A stretch of DNA of 9,098 bases from an uncultured Paracoccaceae bacterium (GTDB lineage Bacteria; Pseudomonadota; Alphaproteobacteria; Rhodobacterales; Rhodobacteraceae): NCBI GenBank assembly GCA_937132145.1, contig CAKZNY010000061.1, positions 1 to 9,098 of the forward strand, written 5' to 3'. A model generated the notes under the pieces. That model saw only the letters and a program-made list of their open reading frames with translations, was not told the origin of the DNA and did not search any database. This document shows, piece by piece, positions 1 to 7,381 of this stretch. Position 1 is the first letter of the stretch; each line of letters opens with the position of its first letter. The translations under genes were made by a program, and so were the position numbers.

Positions 1-574
1 CGCTGTAGCGTCCGCGATTCTAGTGGTGCTTGCGCGTAATCCGGTGCACTCGGTTTTGTGGTTGATTTTGACGTTCTTCTCGGCGGCGGCTTTGTTCGTG
101 CTGATGGGGGCGGAGTTCATCGCCATGCTGATGTTGATCGTCTACGTCGGCGCGGTGATGGTGCTGTTCTTGTTCGTCGTCATGATGCTGGATGTGGATT
201 TCGCGGAACTACGCAGCTCGGTTTCAGGATATTTACCGTTGGGGTTTACCATCGGGCTGATCTTGCTGATTCAACTGGGGCTCGTCTTTGGAAACTGGGT
301 ATTTGCGGAAAACGCACTAGCTCTTCGAGCGGCGGTTTCGCCTGCACCTGAAGATGTAAGCAATACCGTGGCGTTGGGACGGCTGATCTATACCGAATAT
401 GTGTTCATATTCCAGACGGCCGGCCTGATCCTGTTTGTGGCCATGATCGGCGCGATTGTTCTGACCATGCGGCATCGCCCGAATGTGAAACGCCAAAGCA
501 TTGTTGAACAGATTTATCGTGATCCGAAGGATTCGTTTGAAATGAAAGACGTTAAACCGGGGCAAGGGATATGA
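1..574 (+). CDS. nuoJ: NADH-quinone oxidoreductase subunit J (complex I membrane subunit), 5'-truncated by the window edge
   Basis: NuoJ is a small membrane subunit of proton-pumping NADH:quinone oxidoreductase, lying between the quinone-binding NuoH/A region and the antiporter-like subunits. The reading frame is open from base 2, and the codons before the GTG at 23 (A-V-A-S-A-I-L) match the end of the usual first NuoJ helix. The GTG at 23 is therefore an internal valine and the true start is upstream. About 190 residues are visible, against roughly 200 in the family. Four further hydrophobic helices are seen. One carries GAEFIAML followed by [13 protein letters not shown], the conserved third helix whose pi-bulge and Tyr are linked to coupling between quinone chemistry and proton transfer. 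The hydrophilic tail contains KRQSIVEQI and ends KPGQGI, as in alphaproteobacterial homologs. The TGA stop overlaps the nuoK ATG by four bases (ATGA), suggesting translational coupling. Identity is secure; only the N-terminus is missing. Confidence 0.96.
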   Translation, partial: AVASAILVVLARNPVHSVLWLILTFFSAAALFVLMGAEFIAMLMLIVYVGAVMVLFLFVVMMLDVDFAELRSSVSGYLPLGFTIGLILLIQLGLVFGNWVFAENALALRAAVSPAPEDVSNTVALGRLIYTEYVFIFQTAGLILFVAMIGAIVLTMRHRPNVKRQSIVEQIYRDPKDSFEMKDVKPGQGI

Positions 575-876
575 TTGGATTAGAGCATTACCTGATCGTC
601 GCGGCGGCGTTGTTTGTTATCGGCATTTTCGGCATTTTCCTGAACCGGAAAAACGTCATCGTCATTCTGATGTCGATCGAGCTGATGTTGCTGGCGGTGA
701 ACATTAACTTCGTCGCGTTTTCGTCGTACCTCGGTGATATGGTCGGGCAGGTATTCACCCTGTTTATCCTGACCGTTGCCGCTGCCGAGGCGGCGATTGG
801 TTTGGCCGTCCTCGTAGTATTCTACCGTAACCGTGGCGCGATTGATGTTGAAGACGTCAATGCGATGAAGGGATAA
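571..876 (+). CDS. nuoK: NADH-quinone oxidoreductase subunit K
   Basis: NuoK (101 residues, the normal family length) is the three-helix complex I membrane subunit related to MrpC of Na+/H+ antiporters; it forms part of the proton path next to NuoJ and NuoN. Two buried glutamates essential in this family are present: Glu37 in SIELML and Glu73 in AAAEAAIG, corresponding to E36 and E72 of the E. coli protein. Three hydrophobic segments lie at about residues 5-24, 29-50 and 60-86, followed by a short acidic tail. The ATG lies in the ATGA overlap with nuoJ. Only a poorly spaced purine run precedes it, so expression probably depends on ribosomes finishing nuoJ. The stop codon abuts the nuoL start. 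No unusual feature was seen. Confidence 0.98.
   Translation: MIGLEHYLIVAAALFVIGIFGIFLNRKNVIVILMSIELMLLAVNINFVAFSSYLGDMVGQVFTLFILTVAAAEAAIGLAVLVVFYRNRGAIDVEDVNAMKG
868..873 (+). promoter_or_regulatory. Probable ribosome binding site of nuoL, bearing on its start codon
   Basis: An AAGGGA run at the very end of nuoK precedes two consecutive ATG codons. It leaves three bases before the ATG at 877 and six before the ATG at 880. The second spacing is the more usual for initiation, so NuoL may begin MPTIILFG rather than MMPTIILFG. This is inferred from spacing only. Confidence 0.45.
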
Positions 877-2850
877 ATGATGCCTACGATTATTCTCTTT
901 GGCCCGTTACTGGGGGCGCTGATTGCCGGTTTCGGCTGGCGCATAATTGGCGAGAAGAATGCGATGTACCTGACCACAGGTCTGCTGTTCTTATCAGCGT
1001 TCCTGTCGTGGATCCTGTTCTTTGGCGATTACGACACTGTTGAAATCATCACCCTGTTCCGCTGGGTGGAAAGTGGCAGCCTGTCGGTTGACTGGGCCAT
1101 CCGGATGGACCGTTTGACGGCGGTGATGTTGGTCGTTGTGACCACGGTGTCCAGCCTCGTTCACCTATATTCCATCGGTTACATGAAAGACGACCCGCAA
1201 TGGAAGAAAGGCGAGAGCTACCTTCCGCGTTTCTTTGCCTACCTGTCGTTCTTCACCTTCTCGATGCTGATTCTGGTGACCTCCGACAACTTGCTACAGA
1301 TGTTTTTTGGATGGGAGGGCGTGGGCGTTGCCTCGTATCTTCTGATCGGTTTCTACTATCGCAAGCCCTCGGCTAATGCGGCGGCGATGAAAGCATTTAT
1401 CGTTAACCGCGTCGGAGATTTCGGCTTCGCGCTGGGTATCTTTGCCATCTATATGATGACCGACAGCATTAACTTCTCGGAAATCTTCACGCAGGGGCAT
1501 TACCTTTCCACGGTGTCATTCTCCTTCCTATATATGGAGGTGAATGCGGTCGAGGCGATCACCATGCTGCTGTTCATCGGCGCCATGGGTAAATCCGCGC
1601 AACTGTTTCTGCACACATGGCTTCCCGACGCGATGGAAGGCCCGACCCCTGTGTCCGCCCTTATCCACGCCGCAACGATGGTTACGGCGGGTGTGTTTCT
1701 TGTGGTGCGGATGTCTCCACTATTCGAATACGCGCCGGGTACGCTGGCGTTTGTAACCGTGATCGGGGCCAGTACGGCGTTTGTGGCGGCGACGATTGCG
1801 CTTGTGCAGAATGACATTAAACGTGTGATTGCCTATTCGACCATGTCCCAGCTTGGCTATATGTTTGCCGCGGCTGGTGTTGGTGTTTATCAGGCAGCCA
1901 TGTTCCACCTGTTCACACACGCCTTCTTCAAGGCGATGTTGTTCCTTGGCGCGGGGGCCGTGATTATGGCGATGCATCACGAGCAGGACATGCGGAAATA
2001 CGGCGCGCTGCGTAAGAAAATTCCGTATACCTTCTGGGCGATGATGATCGGAACGCTGGCAATTACCGGTGTTGGCATTCCGTTAACGAATATCGGTTTG
2101 GCCGGGTTCATTTCCAAAGACGCGATTATCGAAAGCACGTTTGCCGCTGGTTCCGCTGTTGGCGAATACGCCTTCTGGCTGCTGCTCGCGGCGGCGGCGA
2201 TGACCAGTTTCTACAGCTGGCGTCTGATGTTCCTGACGTTCTACGGCAAGGAAAAAGGCGACAAGCATACACATGAGCACGCGCATGAAAGCCCGATGGT
2301 GATGATTATACCGTTGGCCGTTCTGGCGTTGGGTTCAATATTTGCTGGCATGTTCTTGTACGGAGACTTCTTCGGCAAAAATGTGTTTGCGTGGTTCGGT
2401 CCGGCGGTTTATGTCAACCACGAAACCAACACGGTGTTAGAGGCGGCGCACGATGTCTCCAAATGGGTCAAGGTTTCCCCGTTCATCGCGATGGTTGCCG
2501 GGTTCCTGACCTCCTATTATTTCTACATCATCAACCCTGCGTTCCCGAAAGCTTTGGCGGCGCGCAACCCCGGCCTCTACAAGTTCCTGCTGAACAAATG
2601 GTACTTTGACGAGGCATATGATTTCTTGTTCGTGAAGCCTGCCAAACGTTTTGGGCACTTCCTTTGGAAAAAACTCGACGGGTCGGTTATTGACGGCACC
2701 ATCAACGGGATTGCCATGGGCTTTATTCCATTCCTGACACGTGCGGCTGCCAAGGCCCAGTCGGGGTATCTGTTCCACTATGCATTCGCGATGATCCTCG
2801 GGGTTGTTGGCTTAATTACATGGTTCGCCATTTTCGGAGGGGCGCGCTAA
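877..2850 (+). CDS. nuoL: NADH-quinone oxidoreductase subunit L (distal antiporter-like proton-pumping subunit)
   Basis: NuoL is the terminal antiporter-like subunit of the complex I membrane arm and carries the long lateral helix that lies along NuoM and NuoN. The 657-residue protein is highly hydrophobic throughout. Proton-channel residues known in the family are visible: Glu147 in [16 protein letters not shown] (E. coli E144), Asp181 in NRVGD (E. coli D178), Lys239 in [16 protein letters not shown] (E. coli K229), the [17 protein letters not shown] helix, and Lys414 in GFISKDAII (E. coli K399 region). The C-terminal part from about residue 530 to the end holds the lateral-helix region and the final membrane anchor. 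A short His-rich loop (HTHEHAHE) lies near residue 467, a position that is often His-rich and variable in NuoL. Two adjacent in-frame ATGs (877, 880) make the exact start uncertain by one residue. The gene follows the nuoK stop with no gap and is followed by nuoM after one base. Confidence 0.98.
   Translation: MMPTIILFGPLLGALIAGFGWRIIGEKNAMYLTTGLLFLSAFLSWILFFGDYDTVEIITLFRWVESGSLSVDWAIRMDRLTAVMLVVVTTVSSLVHLYSIGYMKDDPQWKKGESYLPRFFAYLSFFTFSMLILVTSDNLLQMFFGWEGVGVASYLLIGFYYRKPSANAAAMKAFIVNRVGDFGFALGIFAIYMMTDSINFSEIFTQGHYLSTVSFSFLYMEVNAVEAITMLLFIGAMGKSAQLFLHTWLPDAMEGPTPVSALIHAATMVTAGVFLVVRMSPLFEYAPGTLAFVTVIGASTAFVAATIALVQNDIKRVIAYSTMSQLGYMFAAAGVGVYQAAMFHLFTHAFFKAMLFLGAGAVIMAMHHEQDMRKYGALRKKIPYTFWAMMIGTLAITGVGIPLTNIGLAGFISKDAIIESTFAAGSAVGEYAFWLLLAAAAMTSFYSWRLMFLTFYGKEKGDKHTHEHAHESPMVMIIPLAVLALGSIFAGMFLYGDFFGKNVFAWFGPAVYVNHETNTVLEAAHDVSKWVKVSPFIAMVAGFLTSYYFYIINPAFPKALAARNPGLYKFLLNKWYFDEAYDFLFVKPAKRFGHFLWKKLDGSVIDGTINGIAMGFIPFLTRAAAKAQSGYLFHYAFAMILGVVGLITWFAIFGGAR
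2836..2840 (+). promoter_or_regulatory. Ribosome binding site of nuoM
   Basis: A clear GGAGG (TTCGGAGGGG context) lies 11 bases ahead of the nuoM ATG, inside the last codons of nuoL. It is one of the two clearest Shine-Dalgarno matches in the window and supports the ATG at 2852 as the start, one base after the nuoL stop. Confidence 0.65.
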
Positions 2851-2851
2851 T

Positions 2852-4387
2852 ATGGATAACCTTCTTTCCATCGTCACCTTCCTGCCGCTGTTCGGCGCGA
2901 TTGTATTGATGTTCTTCCTGCGCGGCGAAGACGAAATGGCCGTGAAAAACGCCAAACTTCTGGCGCTGTTCGCAACCGGCGCGACGTTCATCGCCTCGCT
3001 GTTTATCCTGCAAGGGTTTGATCCCTCCAACACCGGCTTCCAGATGGTTGAAGAGGCCGATTGGCTCGGCGGTTTGACCTATAAACTGGGCGTTGACGGT
3101 ATCAGCATTCTGTTTGTGATGCTGACCACCTTCATGATGCCGATTGTGATCGGTGCCAGCTGGAAAGTGGACCACCGCGTCAAAGAATACATGATTGCAT
3201 TCCTAGTGCTGGAAACGCTGATGATCGGCGTGTTCCTGTCGCTCGATCTGGTCTTGTTCTATGTGTTTTTCGAGGCAGGCCTAATCCCGATGTTCCTGAT
3301 TATCGGCATCTGGGGCGGCAAGAAGAAAATCTATGCGGCGTTCAAGTTCTTCCTGTATACGCTGCTCGGCTCGGTTCTGATGCTGATCGCCATGATCGCC
3401 ATGTGGTATGACGCGGGCACAACGGACATCGTGAAACTGCTGAACCACGAGTTCTCGTCCAGCACGTTCTCTGTTCTTGGCTTCCAGATTATTGGTGGCG
3501 CGCAGACATTGATGTGGCTGGCGTTCTTTGCCTCATTCGCCGTGAAATTGCCCATGTGGCCGTTTCACACGTGGCTTCCGGACGCGCATGTTCAGGCCCC
3601 CACGGCTGGTTCCGTGGTTTTGGCGGCGATCCTGATCAAGATGGGGGGCTATGGCTTCCTGCGGTTCAGTTTGCCGATGTTCCCTGTGGCCTCCGACATT
3701 ATGCAGAACTTCATGTTCTTCCTGTCCGTGGCCGCGATCCTGCTGACCTCGCTGATTGCCTTGGCGCAAACGGATATGAAGAAGCTGATTGCTTATTCCT
3801 CCGTGGCGCATATGGGGTTCGTGACCATGGGTATTTTCGCGTTCAACCAGCAAGGCATCGACGGCGCGATTTTCCAGATGATCAGCCACGGCTTTATCTC
3901 GGGCGCGTTGTTCCTGTCGGTTGGCATCATCTATGACCGCATGCATACCCGCGAGATCGCCGCTTACGGCGGTTTGGCCGTCCGAATGCCGGCCTTCGCG
4001 CTGATTTTCATGTTGTTCACAATGGCAAACGTTGGCCTTCCGGGCACCTCCGGCTTTATTGGCGAGTTCCTGACGCTGGTCGGGGTCTTCAAGGTTAACA
4101 CTTGGGTAGCGTTCGGCGCGACCTTCGGTGTGATCCTCTCGGCGGTCTACGCGCTGTACCTGTACCGCCGCGTTGTCTTCGGGGACATGATTAAGGAAAG
4201 CCTGAAGGGCATCGCGGATATGGATGCCCGCGAGAAACTGGTAATCGCACCGCTGGTGCTGTTCACACTGCTTCTGGGCATCTATCCGGCACTTGTTCTG
4301 GACATCATCGGTCCCTCGGTCGAGGCGCTGGTGCTAAATTTTGAAACTGCTGTTGGCGCGGCTGTAACCGCCGCCCCAGGCAATTGA
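2852..4387 (+). CDS. nuoM: NADH-quinone oxidoreductase subunit M (antiporter-like proton-pumping subunit)
   Basis: NuoM is the middle antiporter-like subunit of the complex I membrane arm. The 511-residue length fits the family. Hydrophobic helices run throughout, and the residues of the half-channels are in place: Glu141 in [10 protein letters not shown] (E. coli E144), Lys232 in [17 protein letters not shown] (E. coli K234), Lys263 in LIKMGGYG (E. coli K265), and Glu405 in GFIGEFLTL (E. coli E407; a glutamate here, where NuoL and NuoN have lysine, is the NuoM signature). The GVDGIS motif at about residues 80-85 and the [16 protein letters not shown] motif around residues 307-322 are also typical. 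The start is supported by GGAGG at 2836-2840. The stop is 12 bases ahead of nuoN. Nothing looks truncated or rearranged. Confidence 0.98.
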   Translation: MDNLLSIVTFLPLFGAIVLMFFLRGEDEMAVKNAKLLALFATGATFIASLFILQGFDPSNTGFQMVEEADWLGGLTYKLGVDGISILFVMLTTFMMPIVIGASWKVDHRVKEYMIAFLVLETLMIGVFLSLDLVLFYVFFEAGLIPMFLIIGIWGGKKKIYAAFKFFLYTLLGSVLMLIAMIAMWYDAGTTDIVKLLNHEFSSSTFSVLGFQIIGGAQTLMWLAFFASFAVKLPMWPFHTWLPDAHVQAPTAGSVVLAAILIKMGGYGFLRFSLPMFPVASDIMQNFMFFLSVAAILLTSLIALAQTDMKKLIAYSSVAHMGFVTMGIFAFNQQGIDGAIFQMISHGFISGALFLSVGIIYDRMHTREIAAYGGLAVRMPAFALIFMLFTMANVGLPGTSGFIGEFLTLVGVFKVNTWVAFGATFGVILSAVYALYLYRRVVFGDMIKESLKGIADMDAREKLVIAPLVLFTLLLGIYPALVLDIIGPSVEALVLNFETAVGAAVTAAPGN

Positions 4388-4399
4388 TCGGGTGAAGAT

Positions 4400-5842
4400 A
4401 TGTTAAGCAACGATATTTCCGTAATCCTCCCCGAGCTGCTATTGGCCGTATTCGCCATGGCCGCCCTGATGTTCGGTGTCTGGTCCAAGAAACAAGAAGC
4501 TGTTTCCGGCCTTATCCTCTGGGTAACGGCACTGGTGTTTGTGGGCTTGGGCCTTTGGATCGGCTTGGTGCCTACTGGCACTGAAACGGCGTTTAGTGAA
4601 GGTTTCGTTAACGATGGTTTCGCGCGGTTTTCCAAGGTTGTGATTTTGTGGGGGGCGGCGTCTATCCTGTTCCTCTCGAAGGAATACCTGCAAAAGAACA
4701 ACCTGCTGAAATACGAATTCCCCGTCCTGATCACGATGGCCGTCATCGGGATGATGATTATGGTGTCGGCTGGCGATTTGCTGTCGCTTTATATGGGGCT
4801 AGAGCTGCAATCCTTGTCGCTATACGTCATCGCGGCGTTCCGGCGTGACAGCCTGCGCTCGACAGAAGCGGGTCTGAAATACTTCGTGCTTGGCGCGTTG
4901 TCTTCGGGGTTGCTGCTGTACGGTGCCTCGCTGGTTTATGGATATACCGGCACGATCGTATTCAGCCAGATAAGCACCGTGGTCGCAGACGAGGGCATGT
5001 CCCTTGGCCTGTTGTTCGGGATGGTGTTCCTTGTCACCGGTATGGCGTTCAAGATTTCGGCGGCTCCGTTCCACATGTGGACACCGGATGTTTACGAGGG
5101 ATCACCTACACCGGTTACCGCTTTCTTTGCCACCGCGCCCAAGATGGCGGCGGCGGCGATGATGGCGCGGGTGTTGCACGATGCCTTTGGTAATGCGATT
5201 GCCGATTGGCAGCAGATCCTGATATTCCTGTCGTTCGCGTCCGTGTTCCTTGGGTCCATTGCCGCAATCGGGCAGACAGACATTAAACGCCTTATGGCAT
5301 ATTCCTCCATCGCGCACATGGGTTTTGCCTTGATGGGGCTGGCTGCGGGGTCCGAAGAGGGCGTGCAGGCGTTGCTGATTTACATGGCGATCTACGTCAC
5401 CACCAACGTCGGTGTTTTCGCCTTCATCCTGAATATGGAGCGCGACGGCCAAGCGATCACCGACATAAAATCCCTTAGCATGTATTCCCGTGAGGCCCCC
5501 GCGCGGGCGGCAGCGCTGGCTGTACTGATGTTCAGCCTCGCAGGGCTTCCGCCACTGGTCGGGTTCTTTGCCAAGTTCTATGTGCTGACGGCGGCGGTGA
5601 ATGCCGGCCTTACATGGCTGGCCGTCGCGGGCGTAATCGCGTCTGTTATTGGTGCATATTACTACCTGAGGATCATATACCTAATGTACTTCGGCGAAGC
5701 AGGCGATGCGTTGAACGGCAAGATGTCCACGTTGCACTGGGTCTTCCTTGGCGGTGCTTCTGCCGCAATGGTGCTGGGTATTGTTAACCTGTTCGGGGTT
5801 GAAACCATCGCCGGCATGGCCGCCGCGACGTTGCTTAGCTAA
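4400..5842 (+). CDS. nuoN: NADH-quinone oxidoreductase subunit N (proximal antiporter-like subunit)
   Basis: NuoN is the antiporter-like subunit closest to NuoK/NuoJ in the complex I membrane arm. The protein has 480 residues, normal for the family. Charged membrane residues known to matter are present: Glu135 in MGLELQSLSLYV (E. coli E133), Lys218 in FKISAAPFHMWTPDVY (E. coli K217), Lys248 in APKMAAAAMM (E. coli K247), and Lys392 in FFAKFYVL (E. coli K395 region). The TDIKRLMAYSSIAHMGF motif shared with NuoL and NuoM is also seen. The upstream GGTGAAG at 4391-4397 leaves only two bases before the ATG, so initiation may rest partly on coupling to nuoM, 12 bases upstream. The TAA stop directly abuts the GTG start of birA. 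nuoN is the usual last nuo gene, and the genes after it belong to other pathways. Confidence 0.98.
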   Translation: MLSNDISVILPELLLAVFAMAALMFGVWSKKQEAVSGLILWVTALVFVGLGLWIGLVPTGTETAFSEGFVNDGFARFSKVVILWGAASILFLSKEYLQKNNLLKYEFPVLITMAVIGMMIMVSAGDLLSLYMGLELQSLSLYVIAAFRRDSLRSTEAGLKYFVLGALSSGLLLYGASLVYGYTGTIVFSQISTVVADEGMSLGLLFGMVFLVTGMAFKISAAPFHMWTPDVYEGSPTPVTAFFATAPKMAAAAMMARVLHDAFGNAIADWQQILIFLSFASVFLGSIAAIGQTDIKRLMAYSSIAHMGFALMGLAAGSEEGVQALLIYMAIYVTTNVGVFAFILNMERDGQAITDIKSLSMYSREAPARAAALAVLMFSLAGLPPLVGFFAKFYVLTAAVNAGLTWLAVAGVIASVIGAYYYLRIIYLMYFGEAGDALNGKMSTLHWVFLGGASAAMVLGIVNLFGVETIAGMAAATLLS

Positions 5843-6604
5843 GTGGACGATTGGCCAGAAGGCGTTGGTCGTGTGGTATTTCAGACCCTCGATAGCACCA
5901 ACGCCGAGGCGATCCGTCGTGCCAGAAACGGCGAACGCGGCCCCATATGGTTCCTGACGCATGAGCAAACCCAAAGCCGCGCGCGCCGTGGCCGCCCTTG
6001 GGATAGCGGTACGGGAAACTTTTCCGCGTCTCTGTTGATCCGCCCCGAAGGTGGACCGGAACAAGCGGCGCTGCGATCCTTTATCGCGGCACTGGCCCTT
6101 CGGGATGCTCTGATCGAGGTTTGCGGCCGCGAGGATATTTTCACCCTGAAGTGGCCTAACGATGTTCTGCTGAACAACCGGAAGCTGGCAGGTATATTGC
6201 TGGAGGGCGGGACTGATGCGTCCGGCGCGTATCTGTGTATCGGAATTGGCGTAAACCTTGCCAACGAACCGGCAGCCTCTTTCATTGAAGAAGGGGCATT
6301 ACCCCCCATAAGTTTGCGCTCGGTGATCGGAACCAAAGTCGATCCCGAAACTTTCCTCGCCTCCTTGGCCACGGCCTTTGCGCGTTGGGAAATGCAGTTC
6401 CAACAATACGGTTTCGCCCCAATCCGCACCGCGTGGCTGAACCACGCAACCCGCTTGGGCGAGGTTATTACCGCAAAGTTAATGGACCGCACCGAGGTAG
6501 GCACCTTCGAAACAGTGGACGAGACGGGGGCTATTGTCTTAAGAACCTCGAAAGGGTTGCTGCATTTACCCGCAGCGGAGATATATTTCGGAACGGAGGG
6601 CTAA
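5843..6604 (+). CDS. birA: Biotin--[acetyl-CoA-carboxylase] ligase, short form without DNA-binding domain
   Basis: BirA activates biotin with ATP to biotinyl-AMP and transfers it to a lysine of biotin-dependent carboxylases in the cytoplasm. Visible in order are the LDSTNAEA substrate motif (residues 16-23), the adenylate-binding loop SRARRGRPW (45-53), KWPNDVLL (103-110), the catalytic-site NRKLAGILLEGG with Lys114 (E. coli K183), IGIGVNL, and a C-terminal SH3-like domain from about residue 205. At 253 residues it lacks the N-terminal winged helix of E. coli BirA, so it is a monofunctional ligase and not a repressor of biotin genes. The GTG start directly follows the nuoN TAA without a recognisable Shine-Dalgarno site, so translation probably depends on re-initiation. 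The loop is odd: Ser45 and Ala47 stand where the canonical GRGRRGR loop has glycines, while Arg48 (E. coli R118) is kept. Its stop abuts coaX. Confidence 0.95.
   Translation: MDDWPEGVGRVVFQTLDSTNAEAIRRARNGERGPIWFLTHEQTQSRARRGRPWDSGTGNFSASLLIRPEGGPEQAALRSFIAALALRDALIEVCGREDIFTLKWPNDVLLNNRKLAGILLEGGTDASGAYLCIGIGVNLANEPAASFIEEGALPPISLRSVIGTKVDPETFLASLATAFARWEMQFQQYGFAPIRTAWLNHATRLGEVITAKLMDRTEVGTFETVDETGAIVLRTSKGLLHLPAAEIYFGTEG
6595..6600 (+). promoter_or_regulatory. Ribosome binding site of coaX
   Basis: GGAGGG lies four bases ahead of the coaX ATG at 6605, within the last codons of birA. Together with the direct TAA-ATG abutment it fixes the coaX start and suggests coaX can be initiated by itself as well as by coupling. 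Confidence 0.6.
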
Positions 6605-7381
6605 ATGCTCCTTGCGATTGATGTTGGCAATACGAACGCGGTTTTCGCGCTGCATGATGGCGAGAAATTCATCGCCGAATGGCGGTGCTCGTCGGATTAT
6701 CGCCGCACAGGTGATGAATACTTCGTTTGGCTGAAACAGTTAATGGAACACCGTGGCATCACGGCGAGTGTTACCGAGGTCATAATTTGCTCCACCGTTC
6801 CGCGCGTGGTTTTCAACCTTCGTATCCTTTCCGACCGGTATTTCAACTGCCGCCCCATAGTGGTGCGCCGCAACGAGGTGGAACTCGGCGTGCCGGTGCG
6901 GGTGGATGAACACACGGGCATCGGGCCGGATCGCCTCGCAAATACGGTGGCGGCCTACGACCTTTATGGCGGCAATGTCATCGTGGTCGATTTCGGAACG
7001 GCCACGAATTTTGATGTGGTGGGCCATGACGGAGCCTATGAAGGGGGCATAATCGCGCCCGGTGTTAACCTTTCCTTAAGGGCCATGCACGAAGTTGCGG
7101 CGGCCCTACCGCATATCGATGTCAGCAAGCCGGATAAGATTATCGGGACCGATACGGTCGGTTGCATGCAATCGGGCATTTACTGGGGTTACATTTCGCT
7201 GATCGAGGGCCTATGTAAGCGCATAGCCGTTGAACGCGGCCATAAAATGAAAGTCGTTGGAACCGGTGGCTTGTCCACTCTTTTCGCGCAGGACTGCAAA
7301 GCCCTTGAAATTATTAATACAGATTTGACGATCCACGGGCTCGTGTTGATCGCAGAGTTAAATAGAGAGAAAAATAAATGA
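6605..7381 (+). CDS. coaX: Type III pantothenate kinase
   Basis: CoaX phosphorylates pantothenate with ATP, the first and committing step of coenzyme A synthesis. Type III enzymes belong to the ASKHA fold, are not strongly feedback-inhibited by CoA, and need a monovalent cation such as K+. The sequence shows the N-terminal phosphate-binding motif DVGNTN (residues 6-11), GIGPDR (105-110) with catalytic Asp109, the DFGTATNFD motif (129-137), GGIIAPGV (about 147-154) and VVGTGGL near residue 220. All motif residues expected for an active enzyme are present, and 258 residues is normal. The ATG directly follows the birA stop and has a GGAGGG site. The TGA stop overlaps the rnj ATG (ATGA, 7378-7381). 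It is functionally close to birA in that CoA and biotin both feed fatty-acid synthesis, but this link is inference from position. Confidence 0.97.
   Translation: MLLAIDVGNTNAVFALHDGEKFIAEWRCSSDYRRTGDEYFVWLKQLMEHRGITASVTEVIICSTVPRVVFNLRILSDRYFNCRPIVVRRNEVELGVPVRVDEHTGIGPDRLANTVAAYDLYGGNVIVVDFGTATNFDVVGHDGAYEGGIIAPGVNLSLRAMHEVAAALPHIDVSKPDKIIGTDTVGCMQSGIYWGYISLIEGLCKRIAVERGHKMKVVGTGGLSTLFAQDCKALEIINTDLTIHGLVLIAELNREKNK

Noticed and set aside
3514..3936. 140-codon plus-strand frame inside nuoM
   Set aside because: It is an out-of-frame reading of the conserved NuoM channel region, without membrane segments or a known family.
1550..5320. Similar blocks in nuoL, nuoM and nuoN that might suggest a recent duplication
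   Set aside because: The shared motifs (TDIKRxxAYSS, the Lys-containing helices) reflect the ancient common origin of the three antiporter-like subunits; the DNA itself is well diverged.
5881..6504. 207-codon minus-strand open frame inside birA
   Set aside because: It is a shadow of birA: the sense frame carries all biotin ligase motifs, and the antisense product has no recognisable features.
7305..7360. Possible internal promoter before rnj (AT-rich stretch with a TTGACG at 7325)
   Set aside because: No acceptable -10 hexamer lies 16-18 bases downstream of the TTGACG, and the stretch is accounted for as coaX codons.
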